Assembly: GCA_016795565.1 (NCBI GenBank) | Contig: JAEUGW010000011.1 | Coordinates: 82,447 to 146,446, forward strand | Reading direction: 5' to 3' | Origin: Opitutaceae bacterium | GTDB taxonomy: Bacteria > Verrucomicrobiota > Verrucomicrobiia > Opitutales > Opitutaceae | DNA: 64,000 nt | Shown here: positions 24,510 to 32,193 of the stretch, one piece after another | How positions within the stretch are numbered: position 1 is the first letter of the stretch | How the letters are laid out: every line of letters begins with the position of its first letter | Translations under genes and position numbers: made by a program | The notes under the pieces: model-generated | Databases searched by the model: none | What the model saw: the letters and a program-made list of their open reading frames with translations, nothing else | What the model was told of the DNA's origin: nothing

Positions 24510-27397
24510 CGGCGCATCCGCGTGCCTTGGCCCCGTGCTTCGGAATGGCGGTGATTCGGGGAGTAGTTTTCGGAAGTCGAATGAGACGGTGCACGCGCCG
24601 CCGCCAACACCGGAATTCTGTGGACCTCCGGCGGCGGCAGAAACCGGGCGTCCGGGAACGCCGCCACGTAAGCTCGAAGTTTGGCGCGCACGAGTTCGAG
24701 GTAGCGCCAGGCACTGGCCAGATGGGTCCGGATTGCTGGCCGGATCGTCCGGGTGAATTCGAGGGCGGAGATGCGCCTTTCAGAACGGAGGCCGGTTGCA
24801 TCAAGAAACGCTTCGCGGTCAGGCACGAAGATGCGGACCGACTCGCGGCCGCGGGTGGCCGAAACGTAGAGGCCTTCGTGGGAGGCGGCCCCTGCCATGA
24901 ATACCTTGTCCACGCTAACGCCTTGCGAGGCATGGGAGGTGAGCGCATAGCCATAGGCCACCTGACGGGAGCGGAGCGTGGACCCGTCGGTGAGGACGAG
25001 TTGCCCGGAGGGGTTCACGGATTGGACCGTGACCGTGGTGCCGTTCGCCAGTCGTCGAGTCTGGCCGGCCGGGGTTTCAATGTGGGCGATCGCCTGTAAT
25101 CGCAAACGGTCGCCGGCCGCGACGGGTGTCGCCCGTTCCTCGCAAACCGTCCAAGCGAGGCCGGATTGCCGGGGTGAAAGCGAAAGTTCCTGCCCCCGGC
25201 GTGACACCATCACCCTGCCCCCTTCCTTGCGCAGAACCCGTAGTTCGTCTCCTTTCGCGAAGTGCTTCGTCGCCTTGTGCGCGACCAAGATGTCTCCGGG
25301 CCGGTAGTTGCGGTGATCTTTGCGCTGGGCCCGGGTCCAGTCCTTGGCGCGGAGGGCGCTGAAGGCCCAATCCGGCCCGGTTAATTTCTCGTCGGCGCGG
25401 AGCCGATGGCGGGCTTCCCTGTTGAGGTGATCGATTTCCACCCAAGTCGGAGCGACCATCAGAGCCGATTTGGTGCGTTCGTGGATGCTGCCACGGATGC
25501 GGACCAACTTGGTTTCGGCGGAGGCTTTCAGCCATTCCTCCACCATGCGCTGGCGGCGGATCTGAGGAGACTCGATTTCGACGATAGCGCCCATCCGGTC
25601 CAGCTTCCGCAGGCCGGCGGTGAGCCGGCCGGCCGCCAGATCCTCGGCGGCTCTTCGGTAGACCGGATTGGCTGCCTGACGGTGAACTTCGCGGAGGGTC
25701 ACCACCCGCACACGGGTTTCTTTTTCGATGATCCGGGCAGCATCCCCCGCTTCGACGCTTTTATGCTGGGCCGAATCTCCCACAAGCAACAGCCGAGCCT
25801 TCTGGGCCGTGGTGATGTCCACCAACTGCTTGAGCTGCGGAGTGGAAAGGAGCCCGTATTCGTCAACGATGACCACTTGGTGGCGGAGTGCTTTCTGCAA
25901 GGCAGGATCGACCAGCAGTCGCTGGACGGTCTGTGCAGCCTGAAGGACCGCACCTGCGGAAACGCGGCCGGCGGACGACTGCTCCGCCCCGTCCCGCCGC
26001 AGGACCTCCACCGCCTGCGTGCTCGGAGCGAAGCAGGCGACCTCACCGCCAAAACGCGTGGCGCCTTCGATCACGGTGGAAAGCGTCTGCGTTTTGCCGG
26101 TGCCCGCCCGGCCACGGAGCACTGTGACGGCATCGTGCGTGGCGAGCACGGTTTCCACGGCTTGCCGCTGTTCGCTGCTGAGGTGGCCACATTCGGAGCG
26201 GGCTACGAAGCCGATGCCGGAGTCGTGCCGTCCCACTCCGGCATTAAGTTGCCCAACGAGGTCGCGTTCGAGATCGAGTGCGGCTCGGGTGGAGATCTCG
26301 CCGTTGGCACGCAGCAAATTGGAATCGGCTGCAATGGCCGCCTTCACGGCATCGAGGGCATGGGCGCCGTAGATTTCGCGCAACACGGTCGCGATGAACT
26401 CATGTTCCGGCACAACCGTCCGGCGTTCAAACAGGTGTTCGGAAGCGCGGGCCATGGCCTCCGCCAGGTTGGCGGGCTCGGCAGGAGTGCGAAGCGAGCC
26501 GGCTTTGAGCGCCCGCAGCTGCTCAAGTTCGCCGGTGCTGATTTGGGTGAACTGACGTTGGCGGACTTCTTCCGTTGTGAGTTCGTATTGCTTGGCCGCC
26601 CGGTTTTCCCGGACGAGGACGGCGATTTCATCGCGGGAGAGCGCGCGGCCAAGTTCGGCTTCGCGGGCGGCAATGGCTTGGTCGCGCTCCTGGGCGCGCT
26701 TGGAAAAGCGCTCCAGAAGTTCGGAGGATATTCCAGCCAGCTCAAAGCCGTTCGGACGGCGCTCGATATGATAGCCCAGCCGCTGCACCTCCCGGGCGAG
26801 CGCGTTGCGGTAAACCTCCGAGAGATACTTTGTGCGGTCGAAGATGGGTGAACTTTCGAGGGCGAGCAACCGGCCCCCTTTCGATTCGCTTCGGGTCACG
26901 TTGAAAATGAAGGCGTGCGAGTGCAGGTGCGGATCGAGGGCCCGGCTTTCGCCATGCAGGAAGACAGCAGCGGCTATGGTGCCGGAGGTGGCGTAGCGCT
27001 TGTTGACTCCCCGCCCGGTCTGGTGACAGGCGGAGCATTCGAGTTCGCGCAGGGCCTCGGCGACGGCGGTTTGGTGGGCGGCCAGGAGCCGGTCGTCGCC
27101 CCCCAGGAAGGCTTGGATGGAAACAGACTTCGGGGCGTTAAAGGTCGCGTCGTAGCCGGCCCGGCGGCCGGCCGCCATCCGCTCGGTAAGCTTGTCCCCG
27201 GTCAGGGCATGGTGGTTGGAGGCGACCCGCTCGAAGGCCTCGTCGGTGATGGTGGTGCCCTCGGTCAGGCCCACGGCGGCGCAGAGTTGGCCGTGGCAGG
27301 TGCCTTCGACCTTCATCCCCTGGGCATAGTAGTCGGCTTGGCGAAGGTATTCGCCGAGGGCTTTGCTGAAGGCCTTGCAGGTGCGGATCGTCAGCAT
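24506..27397 (-). CDS. MobF-family conjugative relaxase-helicase (TrwC/TraI-like)
   Basis: The product is 963 residues. The N-terminal relaxase domain has the catalytic Tyr region YLRQADYYAQG, the segment YDATFNAPKSVSIQA and the His triad in DPHLHSHAFIFNVTR. A superfamily 1 helicase follows, with Walker A VLRGRAGTGKTQT (about residue 430), Walker B VVIVDEYGLLS, motif III LLLVGDSAQHKSV and the late motif YGYALTSHASQGVSVDKVF. It would nick oriT and unwind the transferred strand. The C-terminal tail is rich in Ser and Arg. It is the first gene downstream of an A-rich region that probably holds oriT. Length is typical of MobF proteins. Confidence 0.95.
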   Translation of the reverse strand: MLTIRTCKAFSKALGEYLRQADYYAQGMKVEGTCHGQLCAAVGLTEGTTITDEAFERVASNHHALTGDKLTERMAAGRRAGYDATFNAPKSVSIQAFLGGDDRLLAAHQTAVAEALRELECSACHQTGRGVNKRYATSGTIAAAVFLHGESRALDPHLHSHAFIFNVTRSESKGGRLLALESSPIFDRTKYLSEVYRNALAREVQRLGYHIERRPNGFELAGISSELLERFSKRAQERDQAIAAREAELGRALSRDEIAVLVRENRAAKQYELTTEEVRQRQFTQISTGELEQLRALKAGSLRTPAEPANLAEAMARASEHLFERRTVVPEHEFIATVLREIYGAHALDAVKAAIAADSNLLRANGEISTRAALDLERDLVGQLNAGVGRHDSGIGFVARSECGHLSSEQRQAVETVLATHDAVTVLRGRAGTGKTQTLSTVIEGATRFGGEVACFAPSTQAVEVLRRDGAEQSSAGRVSAGAVLQAAQTVQRLLVDPALQKALRHQVVIVDEYGLLSTPQLKQLVDITTAQKARLLLVGDSAQHKSVEAGDAARIIEKETRVRVVTLREVHRQAANPVYRRAAEDLAAGRLTAGLRKLDRMGAIVEIESPQIRRQRMVEEWLKASAETKLVRIRGSIHERTKSALMVAPTWVEIDHLNREARHRLRADEKLTGPDWAFSALRAKDWTRAQRKDHRNYRPGDILVAHKATKHFAKGDELRVLRKEGGRVMVSRRGQELSLSPRQSGLAWTVCEERATPVAAGDRLRLQAIAHIETPAGQTRRLANGTTVTVQSVNPSGQLVLTDGSTLRSRQVAYGYALTSHASQGVSVDKVFMAGAASHEGLYVSATRGRESVRIFVPDREAFLDATGLRSERRISALEFTRTIRPAIRTHLASAWRYLELVRAKLRAYVAAFPDARFLPPPEVHRIPVLAAARAPSHSTSENYSPNHRHSEARGQGTRMRR

Positions 27398-27712
27398 CCG
27401 CCACCTCCTACAAACAAACTTGGATCAAAGGAACCAAGGGTAATCTCATTTGAAAAATGAACCGAGAAACTAGGAAAACCGAATCTCAAAGAAACCGATT
27501 CAACTAAAACACCGAAAACAAAGTCCAAGAAATCAATCAACCTGATGAACCAACCAATGAATGAACTCAATGAATGGACTGATTCACCCAACAAAAATAA
27601 AACAAAGAAGTAAGGGAGGACACCAACGTCCAAGCGTATCCGCTTAGAGTGCGCCCCAGGCGCTCCCCTTGCACCACCCGACCACCACGCATACAGTGAC
27701 CCATTCGCTCCC
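27398..27712. other. A-rich divergent region, putative oriT
   Basis: This 315-bp gap between the relaxase gene and a divergent small gene has a plus strand unusually rich in A for about 200 bp (27410-27615), against the GC-rich surroundings. Two short hairpins follow: AAGCG/CGCTT with a TATC loop at 27632-27645, and GCGCC/GGCGC with a CCA loop at 27651-27663. Such inverted repeats next to an AT-rich stretch upstream of a relaxase gene are the usual layout of an origin of transfer. The nick site cannot be assigned by eye. Confidence 0.5.
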
Positions 27713-28015
27713 ATGTCGTTACCCGGCCATTCCCCATCCGTTGCCACGCCGCCCACCACGCTTGCCCAAGCCGTGGCGCAGGCGCGGCATCCGCGCAACC
27801 ACGCGACCGTCCGGTTGGAACCGCATCGTGAGGAATTGCTGCGATTGAGCCGCGCCGGTGCCTCGGTCGAGTCATTGGTCGGCGGCCTGCGGCTCATGGG
27901 AATCGAGATCGGCCGCGAAACCATGCGACGATGGCTTCTCCAGCAACGGGGCGCCCGGAGGTCGAAACGCGGGAACGCATCTTCGGCTACGCAAATGTCC
28001 ATGCCCACATCCTGA
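27713..28015 (+). CDS. small putative HTH mobilization accessory protein
   Basis: The product is 100 residues, divergent from the relaxase. The core ATVRLEPHREELLRLSRAGA followed by SVESLVGGLRLMGIEIGRET and MRRWLLQQ looks like a helix-turn-helix module with a basic C-terminal tail, as seen in small proteins beside relaxase genes that bind oriT. A longer antisense frame covers the same stretch but contains no recognisable protein features. Function is inferred from position and composition. Confidence 0.55.
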   Translation: MSLPGHSPSVATPPTTLAQAVAQARHPRNHATVRLEPHREELLRLSRAGASVESLVGGLRLMGIEIGRETMRRWLLQQRGARRSKRGNASSATQMSMPTS

Positions 28016-28104
28016 CCGAGCGGGTGCCGAAATGGGAGATCCGGGAGCGAACACTGCCCACAAGGGGTGTGCGCTGGAGTAAGGCGGGAAGGCGTTACCT
28101 CGGT

Positions 28105-29049
28105 CTAGTTTCGCCAGTGCGCGCTGGCAAAAGCACCCGGCGTCTCCCGTGGTCGGGGCACGGACCAGGGATCGACCGTTGTCAGCAGCACGGCCAGATC
28201 GGCGTGCAGACTGAACCGGATGGCTTCATTTTCGAGATAGCCGGGGGCGTGGGTATTGCACCAACGCGTGAGTTGCTGGGCTTTTTGGGCGGCCCGGCGG
28301 GCCAGCATCCGGTAGTGGGTTTTTCCATACCAGCCCCACTTGTCGTTTTGTTCGGCGCGCCACTCGTCGATCAGGGCGGCGAGCGTTTTCTTGGTCGCAG
28401 CGGCACGCAGGGCCGGGAGCGCATCAAGCAGGAAGCCTTCGGCCGGATGGCCGTGCGCAAAAGGCTGCTGCAGTCGGCCGAGGAACGCGCCCCACCAGGG
28501 CGGATGGATGCGCTGGAGACGGGCCATGACGGTGTGGGCCGGGACATTGGCAAAGAAAGTGTCCGGAATCCCGCGAAGCTCCTGTCCCGTCCAGTGGACC
28601 CGGACCGCCGCTGCGCGCGCCGCCTGCACCGCGGGTTCCTGGAGTTGACGGATGCGTTCGAAGGCGGCTTGGCAGCGCTCCTTCTCGGCATGGAGCGAGA
28701 CTAGCTCCGGCGAATCAGCCGGGCTGACATTTCGCTCGGCGAGCCAGGTGGCAAAAAAACGCTCCTGCGCCTTTTCCATGAAGGCACGGATTTCCTGATA
28801 GCGGTGGCCGCCGGCCTCGTCGTAAGTCGGTTCGGTGACCTGCTGTGCGATCAGCGCGGCTTCGGTGGCGCGCCGGTGCAGTTGCCCGTTGCGAATGGCG
28901 GCGCCAATCTCCGCTGCGAACGGCACCGCCAGTTCGGGTCGGTCCTTCAAGCAAGGTGGCAGCCCGGAAAGCGAAAAGGCGCGACTCACTCCCCAGTCGG
29001 TGAGAACTTGGGTCCAGGAATAAAAGCCGGGCGGAAGCATTGGATGCAA
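28105..29049 (-). CDS. unknown island protein
   Basis: The product is 314 residues beginning MHPMLPPGFYSWTQVLTDWG. No signal peptide or membrane span is seen. It is rich in Ala, Arg, Glu and Trp and mostly helical, with a central helical stretch (LHAEKERCQAAFERIRQLQE). A conserved-looking segment HPPWWGAFLGRLQQPFAHGH is rich in aromatic residues. No family recognised. It stands alone on the minus strand between the mobilization genes and the nucleotidyltransferase unit; 28016-28104 holds nothing visible. Confidence 0.6.
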   Translation of the reverse strand: MHPMLPPGFYSWTQVLTDWGVSRAFSLSGLPPCLKDRPELAVPFAAEIGAAIRNGQLHRRATEAALIAQQVTEPTYDEAGGHRYQEIRAFMEKAQERFFATWLAERNVSPADSPELVSLHAEKERCQAAFERIRQLQEPAVQAARAAAVRVHWTGQELRGIPDTFFANVPAHTVMARLQRIHPPWWGAFLGRLQQPFAHGHPAEGFLLDALPALRAAATKKTLAALIDEWRAEQNDKWGWYGKTHYRMLARRAAQKAQQLTRWCNTHAPGYLENEAIRFSLHADLAVLLTTVDPWSVPRPRETPGAFASAHWRN

Positions 29050-29190
29050 AACGGCGCAATTATAGCACAGGTCGGAAATTCAGCCAAATGGATCGCACCG
29101 GCTGGTGGTGGCGCCCGCTGAAATTCCTGAGGGCTTTTGAAGGGGCTACTTGGGGTTGAGGCGAGAATGGCAGGGAGTCGGCGGACCTCC

Positions 29191-29314
29191 GCGCATCGGC
29201 CCCCGATGCGCTGCCACGGCGTGTCCGGCCCCGGTGGCCGGCACGCCTATCTGGGGCTGCGGCGCCCCAGCCCCCGTGCCGCAGCGCACATTACCTCCGG
29301 CAGCTGTGCGCTGC
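29191..29314. repeat. cluster of four hairpins upstream of 29371
   Basis: In 124 bp of the 321-bp gap 29050-29370 there are four consecutive inverted repeats: GCGCATCGG/CCGATGCGC at 29191-29211 (9-bp stem, 3-nt loop); a GTG-CCGGCC/GGCCGG-CAC type stem at 29221-29244; CTGGGGC/GCCCCAG at 29251-29270; and GCAGCGCACA/TGTGCGCTGC at 29281-29314 (10-bp stem, 14-nt loop). This density is not explained by a simple terminator. It could be a structured RNA, a recombination site or a regulatory leader for the gene at 29371. Confidence 0.55.
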
Positions 29315-29370
29315 CGACCCTCGCGGTTGGCCGTGAATTGTGGAGAATGACTGCACCAAAGGAATTCATC

Positions 29371-29760
29371 ATGTCACTGCTCCCCCGAAATCGTCCTCCG
29401 CTTCCGGTCCCCGGCGCCAAGCCCCCTGCCCCCGAGGCCCTCAAGACCGCCCAAGTGTCGATGCCACGCGGTCTTCTGGCGCAAATTCGCCCGCCTGTGA
29501 TCGACGTTGACCCATCAACCGGAATGGCTAGGTTCGGCCCTGTGAAACTGCGTCACTTCATCAGCAAACTCCGCCGGCTTAATCTCACCAAAGCCGACAG
29601 GGAAGTTGCTGCCCTGAAGGATCAGTTCCGCCGGGAGGACCGGGAGTTGCTGGCCCAGGGCCGCGGGGATGAAATCGCGGCGCGGAATCGCCGCCTGATG
29701 GGCATCCGGGAAGGGGCCAAGGGCAAACTCGTCGGTTTCAACGGCGTCCGGTTCGAGTGA
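29371..29760 (+). CDS. unknown protein paired with a nucleotidyltransferase-like gene
   Basis: The product is 129 residues from the ATG at 29371, preceded by AAGGAA; an in-frame ATG at 29347 is an alternative. The N-terminus is Pro-rich (NRPPLPVPGAKPPAPEALK). The C-terminal half is highly charged and helical (LRHFISKLRRLNLTKADREV, ALKDQFRREDRELLAQGRGD). Its stop overlaps the GTG start of the next gene (GTGA), so the two are translationally coupled. No family recognised; the arrangement recalls an antitoxin or regulator in front of an enzyme. Confidence 0.65.
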   Translation: MSLLPRNRPPLPVPGAKPPAPEALKTAQVSMPRGLLAQIRPPVIDVDPSTGMARFGPVKLRHFISKLRRLNLTKADREVAALKDQFRREDRELLAQGRGDEIAARNRRLMGIREGAKGKLVGFNGVRFE

Positions 29761-30575
29761 CCCCAGCCAGGCCAGATACAACCCCGCACGACTATCGCGT
29801 CGTGTGCCAGTGGGAGCCCGCGCCAACCGTAGTCGGCGGACAGGCGGTGAATCTTTGGGCAATCAACTACCTGCCCCAGGTTCCCCGGTCCAACTTGGTC
29901 AGCAAGGACCTCGACATCATCATCGCCAAGGACGGCTTGGCGCAGTTCCGGCGCATCCCAGGTTGGGTCTTTCAGCCCCGCGAAACGAGAAACTGGATGG
30001 ACTCACGGCTGGGGGCATTACGCAGCACGAGCCCCGACGGACGGCCGCTCCTGGTGGAAGTTCTGAACTCCGTGCATGGATTGGATAAAACCGATCTGAA
30101 GCATGCGGCCTATGTCAAAATGGACGGAGTCCTCTACCGGGCGCTGGACCCTGTCACGATGTTGAAGGCCAAGGCGGCCAACGTCCGGGACATCGATCAG
30201 GGAGGAGCCGCGCCGCGTCACGACCGGCCACATCTGCATTTGATCGCGCAGTGTGTGCCACCCTACCTGCGCGAAGTGCATGCGTTGGCGGTCAGCAATC
30301 CCGACACGGAAAAGGAATCGCTGGCGGTGATCAGCCGTGCTTTCAAGACCCTGCAACAGGCAAGAACGGCGCAGACGCTACATGCCGAGGGAATCGCGCC
30401 GGCCACGCTGATGCCCGTGGAATTTGCGGAATCCCCGTTCCCGCGTGTCCGCGCGGCGTTCGAGTGGCAATACCGGTTGCTTTCGGAGTCCGCGGTCGCT
30501 TCTCCCCCGTCCCCGAGCGTAGCTGTAAACCGTCCGGACAATCCGCGCCGCCAGGGCCCCCGGATGGGGATGTGA
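29757..30575 (+). CDS. nucleotidyltransferase-fold protein (AbiEii-like)
   Basis: The product is 272 residues with a GTG start. The N-terminal segment PTVVGGQAVNLWAINYLP and then SKDLDIIIAKDG match the GG and D-x-D signatures of the DNA polymerase beta-like nucleotidyltransferase fold. LLVEVLNSVHGLD may carry the third acidic position, and LDPVTMLKAKAANVRDI resembles the conserved helix downstream in AbiEii-type proteins. Such enzymes are toxins in AbiE abortive-infection systems or modify RNA. The gene is coupled to the 129-residue partner upstream and followed 15 bp later by an HTH protein. The fold call is moderately sure; the toxin role is inference. Confidence 0.6.
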   Translation: MTPARPDTTPHDYRVVCQWEPAPTVVGGQAVNLWAINYLPQVPRSNLVSKDLDIIIAKDGLAQFRRIPGWVFQPRETRNWMDSRLGALRSTSPDGRPLLVEVLNSVHGLDKTDLKHAAYVKMDGVLYRALDPVTMLKAKAANVRDIDQGGAAPRHDRPHLHLIAQCVPPYLREVHALAVSNPDTEKESLAVISRAFKTLQQARTAQTLHAEGIAPATLMPVEFAESPFPRVRAAFEWQYRLLSESAVASPPSPSVAVNRPDNPRRQGPRMGM

Positions 30576-30590
30576 CCGACGGAGGGAAGC

Positions 30591-30929
30591 ATGCAGGCCG
30601 ACTCCCCGCTCAAGAAATTTTCCGGGATCTACGTGGCTGCCGGAGAAATCCGCCGTGTCGTCTACGAGGCAAGGGACATCAATGAAGCGAGACAGCTCGC
30701 CGAAAAATGGAGCGTGGGCATCGAGGGTGAAGCAGCCTCATTCTCCGGGGGATCCCCCGCTCCGCTGCCCGAGGCGTATAACGAGAAAACCGCCCGCTAC
30801 CTTCTTGGGGGTATATCGCGCACCACGCTTTATGCGGAACTCGCGACCGGCCGCTTGCAGCGTCTCCCCGGCACGCGTCGGGTGCTCGTCACTCGCAGGT
30901 CGATTGAGCGACGGTGCGAGCTGAAATGA
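30591..30929 (+). CDS. excisionase-like HTH protein
   Basis: The product is 112 residues with a good ribosome site (GGAGGGAAGC) before ATG 30591. The C-terminal part, YNEKTARYLLGGISRTTLYA followed by ELATGRLQRLPGTRRVLVTR, is a MerR/excisionase-type (HTH_17) winged helix used for DNA bending. The N-terminal half (GIYVAAGEIRRVVYEARDIN) may be a small separate domain. It ends 2 bp from the convergent integrase gene. It may be the recombination directionality factor or the regulator of the preceding pair. Confidence 0.75.
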   Translation: MQADSPLKKFSGIYVAAGEIRRVVYEARDINEARQLAEKWSVGIEGEAASFSGGSPAPLPEAYNEKTARYLLGGISRTTLYAELATGRLQRLPGTRRVLVTRRSIERRCELK

Positions 30930-30931
30930 TC

Positions 30932-32164
30932 CTACGCGACGCTGGATTGCGCGCCGACCCGGGGCGCGTTGAAGTCCACCTTCTTGGCCGCGGCCTGGCT
31001 ATGGTCCTTGAGCAGATGGCCGTAGGTCTTCATCGCGAGGGCCCCACCGTCCGCATGGCCCAGCCACCGGGAAATGGTCGGAATGTCCACGCCGCTGGCG
31101 ATGCACACCGAGGCGAAGAAATGGCGCAGGTCATGGTTGCGCAGCGGCACCAGGTTCAGGCGCTCGCAGGCACGGCGCATCGCGGTGCGCGGTTCGGCCA
31201 TGATGACGAGCTTGGTCTTGGGTCCGACCCGGCGGCTCTTGATCCGGTCCAGCACCGTGCGCAATGCTGCGTTCACCGGGATGGTCCGTTCGGCGGAGGC
31301 GGACTTGGTCCCCCAGATATTGAATTCGTCACCGTGATCGTCGCCGACGGTCGACTTGGTGGCCTCCTCCTTGCGCATGCCGGAGTAAGCCAGCAGTTCG
31401 GCATGGTCCGCCATCTCGGTTGCCATCATCTCAAGATAGACCCGCTGCTCGGGGTTGGGGCTGAAGGTGTCGGACTCCTCCGGCACGCGACGCATTTCCG
31501 CGAAGATGCGCAGCATGTCCGCCCGGTCGGGCAGTTGGAGTCTGGATCCACCCTTCCCGCTCTGTCCCCTGCCTTTCGCATACAGCCCTTGGCGGAGCGT
31601 GGTGGAGACCGAGAACGGGTTCTCGATCAGCACCAGTTTCTCCACCGCGACGTCGAGCATGACCCGGAGAACCCAGAGGGTCTGGTTGACGACGGGAGGC
31701 TTGAACCCACGGCGCTTCGATTTCCCAAACTTCCATTTCCATTCGGCCTTGTGGAGGAGGTGCTCGCGCAATTCCGCCACGACATCGGCCGTGACGTTGC
31801 GAGCCTGGAAGGTGTCAAAGTTGCCCCGCTGCCAGTTGGACCTGAGACGCTCGATATTGCCCGCGCGGGCGATCTTGGTGTTTTCCGCGACCGGAATTGC
31901 GTCGAGGCGCGCCTTCACCTCGGCGAGGAGTCCACCCAACGTCCGGTGATTGCTGTCGAGGGTCGCACCGCGCTGCCGGTCCTTCTCAACCTCCAGTTCG
32001 CGCTTGGCGTGTTTGAGCTTTGCGACGGTGAAGACTTTTGTCTTCAATGACCGGAATGTCCGAGCCCCATTCATTTGATACCGCGAGTAATACATTCCCG
32101 ACCGCGTATTCAGGTAGAGGCCTTCTGGACCCGACGGCTGCCATGTGGGGATTTTCTCGCTCAT
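30932..32164 (-). CDS. int: tyrosine-type integrase
   Basis: The product is 410 residues from ATG 32164 (MSEKIPTWQP). The N-terminal half is a SAM-like arm-binding region; the catalytic domain shows the first Arg in LAYSGMRKEEA, the HxxR box in LRNHDLRHFFAS, the His in WLGHADG and the nucleophile Tyr in MKTYGHLLKDH. It integrates and excises the element. The gene starts 29 bp upstream of the mutS start on the opposite strand, placing the element end next to mutS. A longer frame upstream overlaps mutS and is not used. Confidence 0.93.
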   Translation of the reverse strand: MSEKIPTWQPSGPEGLYLNTRSGMYYSRYQMNGARTFRSLKTKVFTVAKLKHAKRELEVEKDRQRGATLDSNHRTLGGLLAEVKARLDAIPVAENTKIARAGNIERLRSNWQRGNFDTFQARNVTADVVAELREHLLHKAEWKWKFGKSKRRGFKPPVVNQTLWVLRVMLDVAVEKLVLIENPFSVSTTLRQGLYAKGRGQSGKGGSRLQLPDRADMLRIFAEMRRVPEESDTFSPNPEQRVYLEMMATEMADHAELLAYSGMRKEEATKSTVGDDHGDEFNIWGTKSASAERTIPVNAALRTVLDRIKSRRVGPKTKLVIMAEPRTAMRRACERLNLVPLRNHDLRHFFASVCIASGVDIPTISRWLGHADGGALAMKTYGHLLKDHSQAAAKKVDFNAPRVGAQSSVA

Positions 32165-32171
32165 TTTCGGG

Positions 32172-32193
32172 GTGGTATAAAATAGTGGTATAA
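32172..32193. repeat. tandem GTGGTATAA repeat in the int/mutS gap
   Basis: GTGGTATAA occurs at 32172-32180 and 32185-32193, with a 13-bp period. It provides a TATAAA/TATAAT-like -10 element for mutS (the first copy is the better placed one) and lies directly at the predicted end of the mobile element. It may be an integrase-binding or operator site shared by int and mutS. I did not find the same string at the left end of the element. Confidence 0.45.

Larger units (their letters stand above)
23999..32192. mobile_element. integrative mobilizable element (approximate limits)
   Basis: Between the broken response-regulator gene and mutS lies a block with a MobF relaxase, an A-rich putative oriT, several genes of unknown function, an excisionase-like HTH protein and a tyrosine integrase at one end. 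No type IV secretion genes are present, so it would be mobilized by a helper. The integrase gene starts 29 bp from mutS. I could not find matching att repeats at both ends, so the boundaries are estimates. Confidence 0.7.

Noticed and set aside
27391..28008. A 205-codon minus-strand frame upstream of the relaxase
   Set aside because: It crosses the A-rich oriT-like region and the small plus-strand HTH-like gene; the product has no plausible domain and the Phe-rich part only reflects the A-rich plus strand.
23999..32192. Matching att direct repeats at the two ends of the mobile element
   Set aside because: I compared the int/mutS gap with 23900-24134 and saw no shared string longer than a few bases; boundaries therefore remain approximate.
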